This document shows, in pieces, positions 1 through 6,328 of a stretch of 24,994 bases of DNA. Position 1 is the first letter of the stretch; each line of letters begins with the position of its first letter. Both the position numbers and the translations under genes were made by a program. The stretch spans positions 1 to 24,994 of the IMG/VR virus record IMGVR_UViG_3300007234_000093. One strand, 5' to 3'. The notes beneath the pieces are model-generated. The model saw only the letters and a program-made list of their open reading frames with translations. It was not told the DNA's origin and did no database searches. The stretch comes from a virus.

Positions 1-840
1 TGGAGCATCTTGAGACTTCATGTTAAAGTTATTCATGTCCAATTCAAAATCAGTATCTTCTTCTGCGGTACTTGTGGACGAAGGTGAATCACCGTTAAGA
101 TTTAATACACGATATAACTTTGCTTTTAGCTCATTATAATCTTTAAAATTCTTTTCAGCGACCAATTCTTGTAGTTTGTATTGTTTATTCCAAATTGCTT
201 CAATTTCTTCATCACTATTAGCAATTGGAGAAGAACTATCAAATTCCGATTTATCGTAATTTGGATAACCTTCAAACTGTCGAATTTTTAGACGGAAATT
301 AGCACCTTCCCAGAAATCAAATGGGTTGATTGGATTTTCGTCTTCAAATTGTGGGTTCATCAAATCGTTAAGTTTATCAAAAATTTTCTTACCGAATTGA
401 TACATAAAAACCTTACCATCATTTGCTGGGTTCCCACTATCTTTAATAACAAGAATATTAGCAATGTATTTAAGGCGACGCTTTTGTTTACGAGCCTGTT
501 CTTTATCAGAATCAACTCCGCTGTTCCAAAGCTTTGAATTAAGTTCAGAAACAGGATCGTCCTTTCCAATTGATGTTAGAGAGTTTTCAATATACCATAG
601 ACCTGTTGGACCTTGGAACCCATGATCCCATAATCTAACAAATGGCATTTCTTCTCCTTGTGCCGCCGGCAAAAACCGAATAATGGCAAAACCATTACCT
701 GCTTTATCGCGGGTTGGTTTCCACATTTTACCTTCGTTAGGGTCAGAATAACTTTTTTGTGAAATTTTTTCAAGTTGTGAGTTCAACTTGTTAAGTGAGT
801 TTGAACGATTCTTTTTAAGTGCTTCAAACGACATAGTCAT
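1..840 (-). CDS. 32: gp32 single-stranded DNA-binding protein (3' end outside window)
   Basis: Homologue of T4 gp32, which coats single-stranded DNA in replication, recombination and repair and recruits gp59. 280 codons are visible; T4 gp32 is 301 aa, so only the acidic C-terminal tail should be missing. Seen: a basic N-terminal patch (KKNRSNS, residues 9-15), then WDHGFQGPTGLWYIEN, NILVIKDSGNPAND, GKVFMYQFGKKIFDKL and FWEGANFRLKIRQFEGYPNYDKSEF-like blocks that track T4 gp32 in order. The T4 zinc ligands are absent: where T4 has a Cys-rich CPVC stretch, this protein has DDPVSELNSKLWNSG with no Cys. The ATG at 840 has AGGAG 9 nt upstream; the in-frame ATG at 834 is worse placed. It follows gp59 as in T4. 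Confidence 0.95.
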   Translation of the reverse strand, partial: MTMSFEALKKNRSNSLNKLNSQLEKISQKSYSDPNEGKMWKPTRDKAGNGFAIIRFLPAAQGEEMPFVRLWDHGFQGPTGLWYIENSLTSIGKDDPVSELNSKLWNSGVDSDKEQARKQKRRLKYIANILVIKDSGNPANDGKVFMYQFGKKIFDKLNDLMNPQFEDENPINPFDFWEGANFRLKIRQFEGYPNYDKSEFDSSSPIANSDEEIEAIWNKQYKLQELVAEKNFKDYNELKAKLYRVLNLNGDSPSSTSTAEEDTDFELDMNNFNMKSQDAP

Positions 841-882
841 GTTTTGTATCTCCTAATTTTGCGTTGTATTTACGATGTATGC

Positions 883-898
883 GTGGAAATATTTCCAC
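883..898. promoter_or_regulatory. 16-nt perfect palindrome in gp32 leader
   Basis: GTGGAAATATTTCCAC is a perfect inverted repeat between the gp59 stop (902) and the gp32 start (840). In RNA it folds into a 6-7 bp hairpin about 43 nt before the gp32 start; the rest of the leader is A/U-rich and looks unstructured. T4 gene 32 mRNA carries a structured autoregulatory operator in its leader, so a role in gp32 control is possible. A DNA-level operator is the alternative. Confidence 0.5.
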
Positions 899-901
899 CA
901 T

Positions 902-1507
902 CTATTTATCCTGAAAAAAGTGATCTTTGGTAATTTTTGAAAACTTTTTTTTATCAATATCTAAGAACGGATAATACTTCTTTGATAATCTAATTATATC
1001 ACATGCGACGAATTTGTCAACAATTTTTTCATCCCAATAATCATAAACGTTTGATACTTTTGATAATATTGTAAACGTCTCAAGTGATATTTGTTTTTGA
1101 AAATACATTGTCATAATGTGTGGATGTTGACCGTCTTTAACTACTAAGTTTTCGTGATAATCATCTTTGAGTTTTTTTAACTCAGTTTTATATACATGTG
1201 TTATAGAATCAATTTTTCTTTTCCACTCTGTATATATTTCATCGCCTCTTTCTTCCACGATTTCTCGTATCCATGCTTTTGGATTACGAACAAGATTAGC
1301 GACAAGAATATTTAGAGCATCATCTTTTTTTGCAAGTTTATAAAAAAAGAACGCATCATTTCTTGTTTGGAATTTATCAAACGATGCTCTAATTTTACCA
1401 TTATACTTGTGATAATCATAACTATCAGTTTCAAAATGTTTTTTAAGAGCTAAGTAATTTACGTAAGTTCTAAACGATGCTTCATTGGCATAGTTCAGTG
1501 AGGTCAT
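902..1507 (-). CDS. 59: gp59 helicase loader
   Basis: Homologue of T4 gp59, which loads the gp41 helicase onto gp32-coated forks. It has 201 aa against 217 in T4. The N-terminal pattern FRTYVNYLALKKHF, YDYHKYNGKIRASFDKF and RNDAFFFYKLAKK matches T4 gp59 (YKLYLMIKQHM, YDVIKYNWCMRVS, RRDKYFFQKLSEKY); LVANLVRNPKAWIREI and ISLETFTILSKV also correspond. The ATG start overlaps the end of gp33 by 26 nt, and the position between gp33 and gp32 is the T4 order. A strong sigma70-like promoter lies inside the 3' part of the gene (993-1020) and would fire gp32 separately. Confidence 0.9.
   Translation of the reverse strand: MTSLNYANEASFRTYVNYLALKKHFETDSYDYHKYNGKIRASFDKFQTRNDAFFFYKLAKKDDALNILVANLVRNPKAWIREIVEERGDEIYTEWKRKIDSITHVYKTELKKLKDDYHENLVVKDGQHPHIMTMYFQKQISLETFTILSKVSNVYDYWDEKIVDKFVACDIIRLSKKYYPFLDIDKKKFSKITKDHFFQDK
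993..1020 (-). promoter_or_regulatory. sigma70-like promoter inside gp59, toward gp32
   Basis: TTGACA at 1020-1015 and TATAAT at 998-993, both exact consensus, with a 16-nt spacer. It lies within gp59 codons (VDKF...CDIIRL). Transcription would start near 986 and read about 145 nt before the gp32 ATG, through the 883-898 palindrome. T4 gene 32 is likewise served by promoters lying in upstream coding sequence. Confidence 0.7.
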
Positions 1508-1718
1508 TTTTTTCTTTCTTTACAAGTTTCATAGCAATTGCTTCAGACCTAATCTTTTCTTTTATAATAGATGATCTTTTTACAATTTCAGCTACAGTTT
1601 CTATTTCAATATTATTTTCTTTTGAATATTCAACTAAAGCATCAATATATGTGGCACCTTTTGATAATTTTTCAGAAATTGCCATGTGAATATTTTCTGG
1701 TGTGCGTGTTTTAATCAT
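1482..1718 (-). CDS. 33: gp33-like late transcription co-activator
   Basis: 78 aa, probable homologue of T4 gp33, which bridges RNA polymerase and the gp45 sliding clamp at late promoters. The stretch YIDALVEYSKENNIEIETVAEIVKR and then IIKEKIRSEAIAMKL parallels T4 gp33 (YLEATTAFLEENSIPE..., IIEKIQSEAI), and the gene sits directly upstream of gp59 as in T4. The T4 C-terminal clamp-binding tail (LDFLL) is not obvious; this protein ends NDLTELCQ. The start forms a TAATG overlap with the upstream stop. TATAAATA late boxes elsewhere in the window fit a gp33-dependent late system. Confidence 0.8.
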   Translation of the reverse strand: MIKTRTPENIHMAISEKLSKGATYIDALVEYSKENNIEIETVAEIVKRSSIIKEKIRSEAIAMKLVKKEKNDLTELCQ

Positions 1719-1924
1719 TAACCTTTAAGTACTCCTACGCTATCAATCCACTCTCTTACAGCATTTTCAACTGTGAGTCTATCAGTTTTGCCAAATAATC
1801 TATCTGACTGAAATGAGCCATTTATGAAATACTTTGCGGCATAAGTGTGTTCATCTTTATCAAAATGAATTTCTACTTTTAAATTTTTTCCTGAAGTCTC
1901 TCTTAATAATGTATTAACTATCAT
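1718..1924 (-). CDS. small conserved hypothetical protein
   Basis: 68 aa, function not recognised. I start it at 1924 because that ATG forms an ATGA overlap with the stop of the upstream gene and has GGAGAG about 8 nt before it; the longer reading from 1966 would overlap the neighbour by 46 nt and has no such site. The protein reads as several beta strands (VEIHFD, YAAKYFING) and a C-terminal helix (TVENAVREWIDSV). It resembles the next upstream protein in length, charge and the strand-strand-helix order with a W near the end, so the two may be diverged copies. It is coupled by TAATG to gp33. Confidence 0.7.
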   Translation of the reverse strand: MIVNTLLRETSGKNLKVEIHFDKDEHTYAAKYFINGSFQSDRLFGKTDRLTVENAVREWIDSVGVLKG

Positions 1925-2136
1925 GATGCTTCTCTCCAATTTAGTTTTCTTTTTCCTTGTGCCCAATCAATTGCATACCTTTCAACTACTTCTAGTGGAA
2001 ATGATGCAAACTCTTCCTCGTAAAATTTCTTTCCTAAATTATCTTTATATACAATTTGGCTATCATTTTTATTTAAAATAAATACTGAAGCTGATGCACC
2101 ATGTCTATCTTTTATTTGAATATAAAAATCTTTCAT
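1921..2136 (-). CDS. small conserved hypothetical protein
   Basis: 71 aa, not recognised. AAGGAG lies about 8 nt before the ATG. The N-terminal half alternates hydrophobic and polar residues as beta strands do (FYIQIKD, ASVFILNK, SQIVYKDN); the C-terminal half is helical (LEVVERYAIDWAQGKRK). It is first in the unit driven by the promoter at 2178-2206 and is translationally coupled to the next two genes, ending in gp33. Confidence 0.75.
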   Translation of the reverse strand: MKDFYIQIKDRHGASASVFILNKNDSQIVYKDNLGKKFYEEEFASFPLEVVERYAIDWAQGKRKLNWREAS

Positions 2137-2177
2137 TAGAATACTCCTTTTCTTTTACGATTAAGTGGAATAATTTT

Positions 2178-2206
2178 ATTTTATCTTATAAGACATAAAA
2201 TGTCAA
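2178..2206 (-). promoter_or_regulatory. sigma70-like promoter for the small-gene/gp33/gp59/gp32 unit
   Basis: TTGACA at 2206-2201, a 17-nt spacer, and TAAAAT at 2183-2178. Transcription would begin near 2171, 35 nt before the ATG at 2136. The TGA stop of the upstream gene (2205-2203) lies inside the -35 hexamer. Confidence 0.75.
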
Positions 2207-2844
2207 CTAATTTGTTCTTCCTCCGTTTTATATTGCCATTCATCAGTATGACCAACAGACCATTTTGGAGTTGTTTCAACACAATAATTTTGAGTACATA
2301 CTTTAAAGTCAGGTCTTTGTAATTTATCAGGAATTAGTGATTGATCACTCCAAATTACTCTATTATTTGGTTGTGCTGCAAACTGTCCGTTGTCAAGTCT
2401 AATGATATTGAATGATTTGTGCTCGGGATCGTGCTCACTGAAATTGGTATCAATGATGGAACGGTCACGATGTGCATTGTCGATCGTGAAGCAGTATTCT
2501 CCGGGATGCATCCTTTTGTCTTTGCCAAAGAATTCACAACGAGACAAAAGTGGTTTTTGTATGACGGTAATGTCGTAGTCGAAGCAATCCCAAAGCTGAA
2601 GAACATCAAGAGGAAGAAGCTCGCCATGATCAGTTTTCCATAAGAATGCTGAAATAGGTAACTTGTCATATAATGCCCCGTAATCTGTTAATAGCGTTTC
2701 AAAATATAACGCCTTTCCCATTGTAGATTTAACACTAATCCAAATTCCAGGAGTTAATTCACCATGTCCTTTTTCCAAATTATAAAGATATTCTTTACGT
2801 ACATATACACTAATTGGCTGTAATGGGTGTACTAAAAAAGCCAT
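2203..2844 (-). CDS. conserved hypothetical protein
   Basis: 213 aa, no family recognised. It is Trp- and aromatic-rich, without a signal peptide or membrane segment. It begins MAFLVHPLQPISVYVRKEYL and contains WISVKSTMGKALYFETLL, LPLDVLQLWDCFDYDI and HPGEYCFTIDNAHRDRS. The ATG overlaps the last base of the bilin reductase stop codon (TAATG), so it is the distal gene of the heme oxygenase and bilin reductase unit. The name says nothing about function; a link to bilin metabolism is only suggested by position. Confidence 0.8.
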   Translation of the reverse strand: MAFLVHPLQPISVYVRKEYLYNLEKGHGELTPGIWISVKSTMGKALYFETLLTDYGALYDKLPISAFLWKTDHGELLPLDVLQLWDCFDYDITVIQKPLLSRCEFFGKDKRMHPGEYCFTIDNAHRDRSIIDTNFSEHDPEHKSFNIIRLDNGQFAAQPNNRVIWSDQSLIPDKLQRPDFKVCTQNYCVETTPKWSVGHTDEWQYKTEEEQIS

Positions 2845-3527
2845 TAGATCTCCTCGAATAATACGTCGTTTACGTAACGATCTTTGTTTTCTTCCGATAT
2901 TCCCATTGCCAAGATTGATCTATGCAGATGGGGATTTTTCTTTTGATTAATACAGTATCTATTTAAAAGTGGTGTGGTGTCCCTGCCATTATCCCAAGAG
3001 TTTTTTTCAAGGTTCTCTAAATAATAATCTGTTAAATGATATGTAATGTCAATGAATAGATTTAATTCTTCTTCTGTGTTTATATTTCCAACGGCAATCA
3101 TATTAGATGAAAATATTTCTTGCGCCCAATTTGGTAATTCTCTTGCTTTTATCCATTTAACGTTTTTTGTTATATTTTCCATATATTCATTATATGGGTG
3201 CGGAAAACCATGTAATGGGCTATAATCCATAAAAGATCCTGTGATCTTTTTAGGCCCGGCAACAATATCAAATCCTAATATTGGTAATTCAATTCCTGGT
3301 TTTGGAAATACATTAATATGCATTAACCAAAGACCCTTGCCGTCTTGTGGTGTGATTGTTTTCAAATGAGCTTTTTGAATTTTGTCAGAATACCAAAAAT
3401 CGTCTTTCCAACCGGAAAACTTTAAACTATCGTCGTATTTTGGATTATCATATTTTATGAAATATTCATCAAACTTATTTGATATTTGTGTAGCATAATT
3501 ATTTAACCTATTCCATAGGGGTGTCAT
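2844..3527 (-). CDS. pcyX: ferredoxin-dependent bilin reductase, PcyX/PebS type
   Basis: Reduces biliverdin with electrons from ferredoxin; the phage enzymes PebS and PcyX are known to make phycoerythrobilin in four-electron reactions. It has 227 aa, typical for the family. The core runs LMHINVFPKP, ELPILGFDIVAGPKKITGSF, MDYSP and ends YVNDVLFEEI, aligning well with PcyA. By manual alignment the PcyA His88/Asp105 pair is His70/Asp87. PcyA Glu76 is not conserved (Lys56 in the AHLK stretch), as expected for a PcyX-like rather than a true PcyA enzyme, and the position of PcyA Asp220 looks like Asn198. The ATG overlaps the AbrB-like gene by 20 nt and has only a weak Shine-Dalgarno site, so coupled translation is likely. 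Heme oxygenase upstream supplies its substrate. Confidence 0.92.
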   Translation of the reverse strand: MTPLWNRLNNYATQISNKFDEYFIKYDNPKYDDSLKFSGWKDDFWYSDKIQKAHLKTITPQDGKGLWLMHINVFPKPGIELPILGFDIVAGPKKITGSFMDYSPLHGFPHPYNEYMENITKNVKWIKARELPNWAQEIFSSNMIAVGNINTEEELNLFIDITYHLTDYYLENLEKNSWDNGRDTTPLLNRYCINQKKNPHLHRSILAMGISEENKDRYVNDVLFEEI

Positions 3528-3687
3528 TTTTAATATATTTCTTTACTATATATACAGTATCGTGATTTCCATGCCATTCAAGAGTGTCGCCTTCCTCCCA
3601 ACCTAATTGATCTAAAAGATCTTCAGGAAGTTCTACGTAAAGATCTTCAGAATCTTCATACTGTTTGACCGTTGATGTCCAATTCAC
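3508..3687 (-). CDS. AbrB/MazE-like small protein with GTG start
   Basis: 59 aa in a different frame between heme oxygenase and the bilin reductase, overlapping both (32 nt and 20 nt). The core YVELPEDLLDQLGWEEGD followed by TLEW matches the swapped-hairpin AbrB/MazE DNA-binding fold, and similar single-domain proteins occur in marine T4-like phages. The GTG at 3687 is supported by GGAGGA about 9 nt upstream; a reading from an ATG is not available in this frame before the domain. Such proteins usually bind DNA as dimers or act as antitoxins. No toxin partner is visible. Control of the bilin operon is possible but inferred only from position. Confidence 0.8.
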   Translation of the reverse strand: MNWTSTVKQYEDSEDLYVELPEDLLDQLGWEEGDTLEWHGNHDTVYIVKKYIKNDTPME

Positions 3688-4234
3688 TGAAATAATCCTC
3701 CAATTCTTCTAAGAATTTTTGTACCATACTAAAGCATACTTTTGCTTCTTCTGCCAAGTTATTATGTAATTTTGATCGAATGATATCTTTAAGAACAACA
3801 GGATCACCATCAAATTCATATAAAGCAGTTGGGCCTGGAACAAGTTTTTTAATTATTTGGCCTCCTGATAAATCACCCATATGACGCACATACACGTGAG
3901 CAAGCAATTTATCTTTATCATCTTTTATTTGTCGAATATAATTTACATAATGATGTGATGCCGAAAAGATAGGAGCATCAGAAAACTTTTGTTCTGTTTC
4001 CATTGTAATTACATCATTAAATAATGCAGCACCCCTTAATATAGGTTCCATGTCTTTTGTAATAGCACCAGCTTCAGTTGCATAATATTCAAGATTTGTG
4101 TATGAAAATAATTGATTTTTAAGATATACGTAATACTCGTAAGGACTAATTTTTTTCTTTATCATTCTACTCATAAAAGCAGTACGTTCTGCTCTACGGT
4201 GTTCTTGTTTTGTGATTTCTCTCAAACTATCCAT
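3656..4234 (-). CDS. ho1: heme oxygenase
   Basis: Cleaves heme to biliverdin, iron and CO with ferredoxin as reductant in phage and plant-type systems. 192 aa. The proximal His is His12 in ITKQEHRRAERTAFM; the distal helix is YVRHMGDLSGGQIIKK, with the flexible glycines over the heme. I choose the ATG at 4234 because AGGA stands about 8 nt upstream; the in-frame ATG at 4264 has no ribosome site and adds ten residues not typical of the family. It leads an operon with the AbrB-like gene and the bilin reductase, and lies behind a sigma70-like promoter that coincides with a late box. Confidence 0.95.
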   Translation of the reverse strand: MDSLREITKQEHRRAERTAFMSRMIKKKISPYEYYVYLKNQLFSYTNLEYYATEAGAITKDMEPILRGAALFNDVITMETEQKFSDAPIFSASHHYVNYIRQIKDDKDKLLAHVYVRHMGDLSGGQIIKKLVPGPTALYEFDGDPVVLKDIIRSKLHNNLAEEAKVCFSMVQKFLEELEDYFSELDINGQTV

Positions 4235-4289
4235 TCGTGGATTCCTAAATAATCCCACGAACATAATCGTAAGATGTTTATCAATAATT

Positions 4290-4297
4290 TATTTATA
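4290..4297 (-). promoter_or_regulatory. T4-type late promoter box for heme oxygenase
   Basis: Exact TATAAATA on the minus strand, 56 nt upstream of the heme oxygenase ATG. T4-like late promoters consist of this single element read by gp55 with gp33 and the sliding clamp. It overlaps the -10 of the sigma70-like promoter described next. Confidence 0.6.
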
Positions 4298-4320
4298 ACA
4301 CAGATAAATGTAGATGTCAA
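4292..4320 (-). promoter_or_regulatory. sigma70-like promoter for the bilin operon
   Basis: TTGACA at 4320-4315, 17-nt spacer, TATAAA at 4297-4292. It begins 3 nt after the stop codon of the Fe-S carrier gene. Because its -10 is also the first six bases of the late box, the heme oxygenase operon could be expressed both early and late. Confidence 0.7.
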
Positions 4321-4323
4321 CTA

Positions 4324-4608
4324 TTAGATTGCAAAACTTTCACCGCAACCACAAGAAGCGGTTGCGTTAGGATTTATTACTTTTAAATAAGCCCCTCCAA
4401 GTTCTTCTATATAATCAATAGTACATCCAAATACAAACATTTCAGCCATAGGATCTAACCACAAGTTTTCAATGGTAGGTTCTTTATCCGTAGTTCCCCA
4501 TTCGTATTGAAAACCTGAGCACCCTCCACCTTTTACTGTCAAAGATATGTTTGGCTTTCCAACTTTTTGAAGATACTCTTTAGCTTTATCTGTAATATTT
4601 AAAATCAT
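4324..4608 (-). CDS. A-type iron-sulfur carrier (IscA/ErpA/HesB family)
   Basis: Carries Fe-S clusters to apoproteins. 94 aa, slightly shorter than the bacterial norm. The three conserved cysteines are present: Cys30 in KGGGCSGFQYEW and Cys86/Cys88 in the C-terminal SCGCGESF. The N-terminus begins with LNITDKAKEYLQK, the usual first helix. It overlaps the upstream small membrane protein by 4 nt (ATGA) and ends just before the bilin operon promoter. Heme oxygenase and bilin reductase both need ferredoxin, so cluster supply is a plausible role; phage redox enzymes outside the window are the alternative client. Confidence 0.92.
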   Translation of the reverse strand: MILNITDKAKEYLQKVGKPNISLTVKGGGCSGFQYEWGTTDKEPTIENLWLDPMAEMFVFGCTIDYIEELGGAYLKVINPNATASCGCGESFAI

Positions 4609-4763
4609 TCAGATTTCCAAATAGTCCAGGCACCCCATGCAATAGCAATTCCAGCACCAATTTTAGCAAGTGGGGCCATAAATAATACAAGAAGACCAAG
4701 ACCGACCAAACCGATCCCATCCCAACTTGTTCTTTCTTTTAATCTACTTTTTACCCAATCCAT
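4605..4763 (-). CDS. small membrane protein
   Basis: 52 aa. The N-terminus is charged (MDWVKSRLKERTSWDG) and is followed by two hydrophobic stretches around residues 17-31 and 35-47, ending in WTIWKSE. Similar small proteins with a KERTSWDG motif occur in marine T4-like phages. GGAGG lies about 9 nt before the ATG. It overlaps the upstream gene by 20 nt and the Fe-S carrier by 4 nt. Function unknown; it belongs to a run of small membrane proteins next to the lipase. Confidence 0.8.
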   Translation of the reverse strand: MDWVKSRLKERTSWDGIGLVGLGLLVLFMAPLAKIGAGIAIAWGAWTIWKSE

Positions 4764-5031
4764 TTTCAATTTCCTCCAAACGTTTTTCTATACTATCTAT
4801 CTTACTTGTTACTTTAGGATAACGTTTACGCCACGCTTCAGGATCGTCTTGTAACCAATCCCACCCGAAACGATCTACTAAATAATCTAAGAATGCATCA
4901 AACTTTGACATTAAATAAAGTGCGGCGCGTGTATTTCTAAACCACGCTAAAAAAGCTGCACCGATTATTGATCCGCCAATTGCTGTATAAATCCACAGCG
5001 TATCGCCGAACATTCTTGATAACATTTCCAT
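4744..5031 (-). CDS. membrane-anchored protein with C-terminal coiled coil
   Basis: 95 aa from the ATG at 5031, which forms TAATG with the upstream stop; an ATG at 5025 is better spaced from GGAG and is the alternative. One membrane helix (LWIYTAIGGSIIGAAFLAWF, about residues 12-31), then FDAFLDYLVDRFGWDWL and a charged helix SKIDSIEKRLEEIENGLG likely to form a coiled coil. Conserved in style among marine T4-like phages; function unknown. The long upstream reading from 5085 would overlap the neighbour and is not used. Confidence 0.75.
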   Translation of the reverse strand: MEMLSRMFGDTLWIYTAIGGSIIGAAFLAWFRNTRAALYLMSKFDAFLDYLVDRFGWDWLQDDPEAWRKRYPKVTSKIDSIEKRLEEIENGLGKK

Positions 5032-5252
5032 TACATTACTCCGTATGTACTCATAATGGCAGGTCCAAACAAACTCATTACCCACATAAGTACCGCAATA
5101 CTAAATATGCCAATTAGTAACCATTTCATTTTAAAGTCATCTACTTTCATTTGTAAGCCAAGGACTTCATTTCCTAAAATTCTAATTGCAAGCTCAAACT
5201 TACCTTCTGGATGGTCTATCATTTCAATTGCTTTTTGTTTTTCTTCAGACAT
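5031..5252 (-). CDS. small single-pass membrane protein
   Basis: 73 aa with a soluble N-terminal helix (ELAIRILGNEVLGLQMKVDDF) and a C-terminal membrane segment (WLLIGIFSIAVLMWVMSLF, about residues 44-62). The ATG has GGAG about 10 nt upstream and overlaps the lipase gene by 8 nt. It lies between the lipase and another membrane-anchored protein. Not recognised. Confidence 0.75.
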   Translation of the reverse strand: MSEEKQKAIEMIDHPEGKFELAIRILGNEVLGLQMKVDDFKMKWLLIGIFSIAVLMWVMSLFGPAIMSTYGVM

Positions 5253-5994
5253 TTATATTCTCCTTTGTATACTTGCAATAATGAACCATACTATGGTCAT
5301 ACGCGCCATCAAATGGCATTCTCTTTTTTAACGCTGCCCAACGACCGCGCCATTTATCTTTAGTACGCTGCCACTTGCTCATTTTTCGTATTTTTCCATA
5401 GAAGTTGATGTAGCGCGGCGGACAGTGGTGTCTATATCCCATGAAAGCAAAAGGAACAGAAGTGACCATGTCATTATTGTTAACGTGGCGGAAATGAGGT
5501 ATGTGAGCAAATGATTTAACAAATTTTTTATTCCCTACTCGTGGCGAGCCGTAAGTAAATAGGCAATCCGGTTCGCGCTCGCCGTTAATTAAACGGCTAG
5601 TTGCAATTGTAGCCATTGCACCACCAAGTGAATGACCACATATGAAAAAATCTTTTTCTGGTAATTTATTAATACCACCTAAAGCCATCATTATTTTATC
5701 CCATAGTTTATTCACTTCCTCTTGGAAACCATTATGTACCATTCCGTGACCATTAAATGCTTTATCAGGCCAGGCATTTAAATCAGCTTTAATATCTGAA
5801 AATTCTCCAGGCTCGGTTCCTCTAAACGCCAAAACAACTTCCGTTTTGTTTGAAGCTAAGTGACATTGAGCGCCATCTGCTTCCATAAATTTGTGTTGAG
5901 TATAACCTAATCTTTTAAATTCTTTTTTAGCTTCGGGCCCATCCATATAAGCAATCTGGGCGCACTCTGCCATTTTTGCACAATGCTCGATCAT
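5245..5994 (-). CDS. class 3 lipase (alpha/beta hydrolase)
   Basis: 249 aa, Lipase_3 family, hydrolysing acyl esters. The nucleophile elbow is GHSLGG with Ser122; the strand and oxyanion region before it is VVLAFRGTE (residues 53-61). The acid is probably Asp175 in NNNDMVTSVP and the histidine His234 in YDHSMVHY, the expected order for the triad. No signal peptide is visible, so it acts in the cytoplasm or reaches the membrane through partners. It forms an ATGA overlap with the upstream coiled-coil gene and sits in a run of small membrane proteins, which suggests a part in membrane lipid breakdown or lysis; phage lipid remodelling is the alternative. Confidence 0.92.
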   Translation of the reverse strand: MIEHCAKMAECAQIAYMDGPEAKKEFKRLGYTQHKFMEADGAQCHLASNKTEVVLAFRGTEPGEFSDIKADLNAWPDKAFNGHGMVHNGFQEEVNKLWDKIMMALGGINKLPEKDFFICGHSLGGAMATIATSRLINGEREPDCLFTYGSPRVGNKKFVKSFAHIPHFRHVNNNDMVTSVPFAFMGYRHHCPPRYINFYGKIRKMSKWQRTKDKWRGRWAALKKRMPFDGAYDHSMVHYCKYTKENINV

Positions 5995-6317
5995 TTTTTA
6001 CCTCTTAATAATTTTTTCTTAATATCTTGCATTTCCTTTTCATTATTTATTTTGCGGTTCTTGGACGAAATTTGTAATTCTCGTTCTTTATCGTTGGATA
6101 TTTCCAATACACCACTGGATTGTATTTCATCTTTCTCCTTCGAGAAATCTTCCGATGACGATGAAACTTCGATCGCATGTCTAAGTTTTGCGATTCTTTC
6201 GTGTAGGCTTTTTTGTCTTGCGTGAAAGTATCGTTCATATGCGTTTTCCTGAAACTTTTTATCTATTACTTGATCTATATAATCTTTCACAAGCCAATTA
6301 AATAATAGTTTTTTCAT
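5991..6317 (-). CDS. charged coiled-coil hypothetical protein
   Basis: 108 aa, rich in Lys, Glu and Ser, with helical segments (YERYFHARQKSLHERIAKLRH-like, residues about 28-48) and a Lys-rich end (KKKLLRGKK). No signal peptide or membrane helix. It is coupled by ATGA to the lipase, so it may be a partner or chaperone of that enzyme. Not recognised. Confidence 0.7.
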   Translation of the reverse strand: MKKLLFNWLVKDYIDQVIDKKFQENAYERYFHARQKSLHERIAKLRHAIEVSSSSEDFSKEKDEIQSSGVLEISNDKERELQISSKNRKINNEKEMQDIKKKLLRGKK

Positions 6318-6328
6318 TTATTATTTTT

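Noticed and set aside
1925-1966. Upstream start (MGTRKKK) for the gene at 1718-1924
   Set aside because: It would overlap the neighbour by 46 nt; the ATGA-coupled ATG at 1924 has a good Shine-Dalgarno site.
4235-4264. Longer heme oxygenase start at 4264
   Set aside because: No ribosome site, and the added residues are not part of the family; the ATG at 4234 has AGGA at proper distance.
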